9,510 bases of DNA, from the NCBI GenBank assembly GCA_031264205.1, contig JAISEH010000073.1, positions 1 through 9,510 on the forward strand, written 5' to 3'. The stretch comes from Candidatus Margulisiibacteriota bacterium. Its GTDB lineage: Bacteria > Margulisbacteria > Termititenacia > Termititenacales > Termititenacaceae. Below the pieces are notes generated by a model, which saw only the letters and a program-made list of their open reading frames with translations, did not search any database and was not told where the DNA came from. Position numbers and translations under genes: made by a program. Each line of letters opens with the position of its first letter. Positions within the stretch are counted from its first letter, which is position 1. This document shows positions 6,487-9,510 of the stretch, piece by piece.

Positions 6487-8244
6487 ATGCTGAACAAAGT
6501 AATTACTATTCCAACCGAAGAGACAAAAGCCACACCCTGGGCAAACGCGCTAAAATTTGGCGATTTGCAAAACCGCGTCACCGATCCGCTAGACGCTGAC
6601 ATTTATAAAACAAAAATCATTGACATCCGCAAACAAATGGGCGAGTTGGCACGCGCCAGCACAGAGCCGACAGTGGTGGAATTCGGCACGTCCGGCTGGC
6701 GCGGCCGCATCGGCGAGGATTTCACGCTGCACAATGTACGCAAAGTCACCCGTGCAATTATTGACACCATGCACGCTTCTGAATTTCTGGCGGCCAATGG
6801 TTATAGTTCTTTTGCCGAGGCGCAGGAACACGGCATTGTGGTTTTTCGCGACAATCGTTACATGGGTGACGAGTTTATCGAAGCGGCTCTGGCCGAATTG
6901 CACGCGGCCGGCATTAAAACTTATTCTGCCGGTGAATGTTCGACCGGTGTCGGTTCGGCTGTCGTTACGGAGTTAGGCGCGGCCGGCTCGCTCAATTTTA
7001 CGCCGTCGCACAATCCGATGGACTATGCGGGTTTGAAATTCAATCCAGCGGACGGCGGTCCGGCCGGGTCGGAAATCACCAAGCTCATTCAAGACCGCGC
7101 CAATGAATATATGCAAGCCGCAGATTTTAGACCGGCCGAAAAAATCGATGTGACGCTGAACGAAGAAATTTTTCCTGTTTATATTTATCTTGATTTTCTG
7201 CAAAAAAGCCGGATCATTGATTTAAACGAAATAAAAAAATTATTGCTGGCCAATAAAGACCAGATCACGATTATTATCGACAATATGCACGGCTCATCGC
7301 GCGGCGTGTTTGAGACAATTCTCGGTAAGGATATTATCAGCCAGCTCGATATCCGTTTCCAAAATACGGAAACAGATTATTCATTTCACGGCGTGAAGCC
7401 CGAGCCGTCCGCCGCCAATCAAAAGCCTTTGATCGCGGAATTGCAAAAATCCGCCAAACCGCTGACTTTGGCCGTGTCCCTCGACCCCGACGCCGACCGC
7501 ATCAGATTTGCCGACGCCGATCTGGACATTGATATGAACATGTTCTCCGCTATCGCGCTGGATTATGCGATCAAACAAGGCCTGTCTCAGGGCGTTATCA
7601 CTTCCGTAGCCAGTTCCGGCTTTGCGGCCAGCATTGCCAGACAGAACGATCTGCCCGTCACAACCACTGCCGTCGGTTTCAAAAATTTCCGTCCGGCTAT
7701 ATCACAGCAACAGGCGGCTGTGGCTTTTGAGGAAAGCGACGGCATTAGTTTTATCGGCCATACTCTGGAAAAAGACGGCATTATTGGTTTTCTCGTCGCG
7801 CTGTCCGCCATGCTGGAAAGCGGCAAAAATCTTTCCGAACTGTATCACGAACTGCAGGAAAAATACGGCTATTATTATCCGGGCAAAAGTGGCCGGACTA
7901 TCGAAGGTATTTCTATCATCGAGTGGCAGAAATTCCGCCAAGATGTTATCGAGAATATCAAAGCCAGTTACCAAATCGGCGACACGATTATGCTTAATGG
8001 TGAGGCGAAAAAAATTAGGGAGATTTCACTTGCTGACGGCATAAAATTTACTTTCGAGGACGACAGCTGGATACTTTTGCGTTCCTCCGGCACGGAAACT
8101 AAATTTCGCTATTATTATGAGACCACCGGCCAGGGCAATGACAAAATTTTACCGGAATACGAAAAAGCCGCCGGGGAAATTTTAGAGCGCGCCTTAACAA
8201 GCGGCGCTGGCACACATCACTTGAGTGACGCTGGCGCGCCCTGA
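6487..8244 (+). CDS. pgm: Phosphoglucomutase (alpha-D-phosphohexomutase family)
   Basis: Enzyme interconverting glucose 1-phosphate and glucose 6-phosphate through a phosphoserine, linking glycolysis with glycogen and cell-envelope sugars. FGTSGWRGRIGEDF (about 68-81) opens the first domain. The catalytic serine is Ser174 in TPSHNP, followed by GLKFNPADGGPAGSEITK, which resembles the E. coli Pgm version. The magnesium loop DPDADR is at 333-338, the sugar-binding loop reads FEESDGISFIGH, and the phosphate-binding RSSGTE is at 532-537. Length is 585 residues against about 546 in E. coli Pgm. I chose ATG 6487, which follows AAGGGA by six bases. A TTG at 6472 with GAGG seven bases upstream would add MKGRV and is a real alternative. 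The last 15 or so residues extend past the usual family end, and the final 13 bases overlap a tRNA on the other strand. Confidence 0.92.
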   Translation: MLNKVITIPTEETKATPWANALKFGDLQNRVTDPLDADIYKTKIIDIRKQMGELARASTEPTVVEFGTSGWRGRIGEDFTLHNVRKVTRAIIDTMHASEFLAANGYSSFAEAQEHGIVVFRDNRYMGDEFIEAALAELHAAGIKTYSAGECSTGVGSAVVTELGAAGSLNFTPSHNPMDYAGLKFNPADGGPAGSEITKLIQDRANEYMQAADFRPAEKIDVTLNEEIFPVYIYLDFLQKSRIIDLNEIKKLLLANKDQITIIIDNMHGSSRGVFETILGKDIISQLDIRFQNTETDYSFHGVKPEPSAANQKPLIAELQKSAKPLTLAVSLDPDADRIRFADADLDIDMNMFSAIALDYAIKQGLSQGVITSVASSGFAASIARQNDLPVTTTAVGFKNFRPAISQQQAAVAFEESDGISFIGHTLEKDGIIGFLVALSAMLESGKNLSELYHELQEKYGYYYPGKSGRTIEGISIIEWQKFRQDVIENIKASYQIGDTIMLNGEAKKIREISLADGIKFTFEDDSWILLRSSGTETKFRYYYETTGQGNDKILPEYEKAAGEILERALTSGAGTHHLSDAGAP

Positions 8245-8307
8245 GAGAGTCGAACTCCCAACCTTCTGATCCGTAGTCAGATGCTCTATCCATTGAGCTA
8301 AGGGCGC
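8232..8307 (-). tRNA. tRNA-Arg(ACG), CCA encoded
   Basis: A 76-base cloverleaf folds fully. The acceptor arms are GCGCCCT and AGGGCGC, the D stem is GCTC/GAGC, and the anticodon stem TCTGA/TCAGA encloses the loop CTACGGA with anticodon ACG. The T arm GGGAG/CTCTC encloses TTCGACT. The discriminator base is G and the 3' CCA is encoded in the DNA. A34 would normally be deaminated to inosine so that the tRNA reads CGU, CGC and CGA. The 3' acceptor strand and CCA lie inside the last codons of the opposing phosphoglucomutase gene. Confidence 0.97.
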
Positions 8308-8325
8308 ACAAAAAAAGAGGCATAC

Positions 8326-8354
8326 AGTATAGCGTATGTTTTAGTTCATAACAA
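8326..8354 (-). promoter_or_regulatory. tRNA-Arg promoter
   Basis: On the minus strand a -35 box TTGTTA (8349-8354), a 17-base spacer and a -10 box TATACT (8326-8331) lie just upstream of the tRNA. Transcription would start near 8319, about a dozen bases before the mature 5' end. Confidence 0.7.
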
Positions 8355-8387
8355 TTCTTTTAAAAACTATTTGGGGATTTTGCGCAA

Positions 8388-8422
8388 CCGGCGGCATTTG
8401 AATCGCTGCCGCCGGCTTTTTT
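8388..8422 (+). terminator. Rho-independent terminator downstream of phosphoglucomutase and tRNA region
   Basis: A perfect nine-base-pair stem CCGGCGGCA / TGCCGCCGG with a ten-base loop is followed by C and six T residues on the plus strand. It would stop rightward transcription from the phosphoglucomutase gene before it enters the RRM gene antisense. Read on the minus strand the hairpin lacks a T run, so it is a weaker stop for the RRM gene, whose coding end lies only seven bases away. Confidence 0.85.
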
Positions 8423-8428
8423 AGTGAA

Positions 8429-8728
8429 TTACCAGCCTTTGTTGCCGCCGTCGAAACCACCGCGGGGAGCGCGAGGCTCCTGCGGACGGGCTTCGCTGAC
8501 CTTGATGGTGCGGCCGTCAAATTCTTTGCCGTTTAAAAGCTCAATCGCTTTAGCGGCTTCTTCGGGGGTGGCCATTTCCACAAAACCGAAGCCTTTGGAT
8601 CTATTGGTCGCTCTGTCGATGATAACTTTCGCCGAAACCACTGTTCCGGCCGCGCTAAAGCCTGCCTTTAGCGAGTCGTCGGTGGTGGCATACGCCAGAC
8701 CGCCTATGTATAATTTTTTTTCTGCCAT
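8429..8728 (-). CDS. Small single-RRM RNA-binding protein
   Basis: A 99-residue protein made almost entirely of one RNA recognition motif (about 4-80). RNP2 is LYIGGL (6-11) and RNP1 is KGFGFVEM (45-52), with Phe47 and Phe49 in the RNA-stacking positions. A short basic and glycine-rich tail (RPQEPRAPRGGFDGG) follows. This is the layout of bacterial RRM proteins such as the cyanobacterial Rbp family, some of which are cold-induced. They bind single-stranded RNA in the cytosol, but targets here are unknown. The start is well supported by AGGAG at 8735-8739, six bases before the ATG. The gene has its own promoter and a leader of about 100 bases that contains repeats, which may point to post-transcriptional control. 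Confidence 0.95.
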   Translation of the reverse strand: MAEKKLYIGGLAYATTDDSLKAGFSAAGTVVSAKVIIDRATNRSKGFGFVEMATPEEAAKAIELLNGKEFDGRTIKVSEARPQEPRAPRGGFDGGNKGW

Positions 8729-8831
8729 TTCTTTCTCCTTTTAACTTAAAAATTTCTCACGAGTTATAAATACTTAACTCTTAACTTACAGATTCAAATG
8801 TAAGGAAATAAAAGCAAGCAACTCATGTGTA
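8729..8831 (-). promoter_or_regulatory. Long AT-rich 5' leader of the RRM gene with AGTTAA repeats
   Basis: If transcription starts near 8831 the leader is about 100 bases, much longer than any other in the window. On the minus strand it contains three copies of AGTTAA (8741-8746, 8774-8779, 8781-8786), two of them seven bases apart. A six-pair hairpin GAGTTA/TAACTC with an eight-base loop spans 8761-8780. These are plausible sites for autoregulation or temperature control, which is inference. I recognise no known riboswitch class. Confidence 0.5.
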
Positions 8832-8837
8832 CTTAAT

Positions 8838-8865
8838 ATCATAGCACACCTTTATTTTTTGGCAA
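8838..8865 (-). promoter_or_regulatory. RRM gene promoter
   Basis: On the minus strand: -35 box TTGCCA (8860-8865), a 16-base spacer and -10 box TATGAT (8838-8843), preceded by TGC to give an extended -10. Both elements are close to consensus, suggesting a strong promoter. Confidence 0.7.
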
Positions 8866-8943
8866 GAGCCGCTCTAAAAATCCTGCAACAAGCGGCGCGC
8901 GCTTACGATAAATTTATATAAGGGAAAGGGCTTGGAGTATGTT

Positions 8944-9321
8944 ATGTTAAAACTATTGGCCTTATTACTTATTTTGCCGGCTCTGGCCGGGGCTTCAATT
9001 TCCCGTCTGTACATCGGCGAAAACGAAGGGCAGCCTATGGCGGGTGTGGACACACGCATTAATTTCGGGCCGTTTTTTGTGGGCGGGGACATTAAGACTA
9101 TGATCCGCCAGACTGTAGTCAATAGAGACAATAAAGTCGTCGGTTTCCTGCCGGACCGCACCGATTACAAAACTTCCGCCGGCGTCGAATACGGCAATTT
9201 TGAGCTGGAGTACGCGCACACCTGTTATCACCGCGTGATCTCCAACAGCGACCTAGCTTTTTACGAAAACAATGTCAATCCGGGCGATACGGACACGCTC
9301 GCCGTTAAGGTGATGTTTTGA
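8944..9321 (+). CDS. Small exported protein, possibly outer-membrane associated, function unknown
   Basis: A 125-residue protein with a clear signal peptide: Lys3, then a Leu/Ala-rich core to about residue 16 and a likely cleavage near AGA-S (17-18). The mature part, about 107 residues, has amphipathic stretches suggestive of beta strands, such as GVDTRINFGPFFVGG, TSAGVEYGNFELEYAH and TLAVKVMF. It ends in Phe, as many outer-membrane barrel proteins do. I recognise no catalytic motif or named family, and it is short for a full barrel, so it could be a fragment of one or a periplasmic beta protein. The ATG at 8944 has GGAG six bases upstream. An in-frame TTG at 8932 would add four residues and is less likely because the signal peptide starts naturally at the ATG. 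No clear promoter is visible. It converges with the next gene across six bases. Confidence 0.7.
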   Translation: MLKLLALLLILPALAGASISRLYIGENEGQPMAGVDTRINFGPFFVGGDIKTMIRQTVVNRDNKVVGFLPDRTDYKTSAGVEYGNFELEYAHTCYHRVISNSDLAFYENNVNPGDTDTLAVKVMF

Positions 9322-9327
9322 TAAAAA

Positions 9328-9510
9328 CTATCCGGCGTTTAGACTGTCTGTATTGACCGAAGGATTTTCCTCGGACAAAAAACGTTTTTCGCGGGGCGGT
9401 GACTGCGCGGCCTGCTCCACAAAAACATGCTGCTTGATATACTCGAGATAATCCGGCACATTTTTGATGCCGTCATAGGAAAACAAAACCACGCCGCGCA
9501 AATATTTATA
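9328..9510 (-). CDS. C-terminal end of an unidentified protein, 5' part outside window
   Basis: An open minus-strand frame runs from the window edge to a TAG at 9328-9330, giving the last 60 residues of a larger protein. It reads LRGVVLFSYDGIKNVPDYLEYI near its start, then a charged, proline- and serine-rich tail ending in NTDSLNAG. A GVVLFSYDGI strand followed by a helix would suit the last strand and helix of a barrel-type fold, as in glycoside-hydrolase-like proteins of the YngK type, but this is only a weak guess. Codon use looks like that of the neighbouring genes, and the stop lies six bases from the stop of the converging exported-protein gene, which supports it as a real gene end. Confidence 0.65.
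   Translation of the reverse strand, partial: YKYLRGVVLFSYDGIKNVPDYLEYIKQHVFVEQAAQSPPREKRFLSEENPSVNTDSLNAG

Noticed and set aside
8205..8235. Two CGCTGGC copies near the tRNA 3' end, considered as attachment-site remnants
   Set aside because: Seven bases is too short to be meaningful in GC-rich coding sequence, and there is no integrase or other mobile gene nearby.
8099..8323. Minus-strand open frame beginning MPLFLCALSSMDRASDYGSEG
   Set aside because: It reads straight through the tRNA-Arg. The LSSMDRASDYGSEGWEFDSLRA-type peptide is a familiar false product of translating tRNA genes.
1..9510. CRISPR array, insertion sequence, toxin-antitoxin pair, defence or biosynthetic cluster
   Set aside because: No regularly spaced repeats, transposase motifs, paired small toxin genes or clustered enzyme genes are visible; almost every base is explained by housekeeping genes.

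Overview
This looks like a housekeeping stretch of a bacterial chromosome, moderately GC-rich, with tightly packed genes on both strands. It carries purine synthesis (guaB), tRNA charging (argS and a tRNA-Arg), peptidoglycan synthesis (murF), glycolysis and sugar-phosphate metabolism (gpmI and a phosphoglucomutase), protein export (secG) and a small RRM RNA-binding protein. Peptidoglycan synthesis, Sec export and a small exported protein ending in Phe like an outer-membrane barrel suggest a diderm bacterium. I cannot name the lineage from the sequence. The mix, including a single-RRM protein, would fit a poorly characterised group such as Elusimicrobia or Margulisbacteria, but that is a guess.

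Layout, left to right. guaB (minus, 3' end cut off by the window edge) and argS (plus) diverge from a 52-base gap. argS converges with an AT-richer gene for a secreted protein of unknown role (minus), with one base between the stop codons. That gene diverges from murF (plus) across a 100-base AT-rich gap. murF overlaps tail to tail with secG, the second gene of a gpmI-secG operon (minus). gpmI diverges from a phosphoglucomutase gene (plus). The 3' end of that gene overlaps the CCA end of a tRNA-Arg(ACG) on the other strand. A hairpin terminator then separates it from the RRM protein gene (minus), which has a long AT-rich leader. The window closes with a small exported protein (plus) converging on the C-terminal end of an unidentified protein (minus).

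The most notable pattern is in the starts. guaB, argS, murF and gpmI each have a -10 box only 5 to 9 bases before the ATG and no Shine-Dalgarno sequence, so their mRNAs are probably leaderless or nearly so. secG, the RRM gene, the phosphoglucomutase and the two exported-protein genes have recognisable Shine-Dalgarno sequences. MurF also looks unusually compact. I see no mobile element, CRISPR array, defence system or biosynthetic cluster, and I do not think the window contains a wholly new system.
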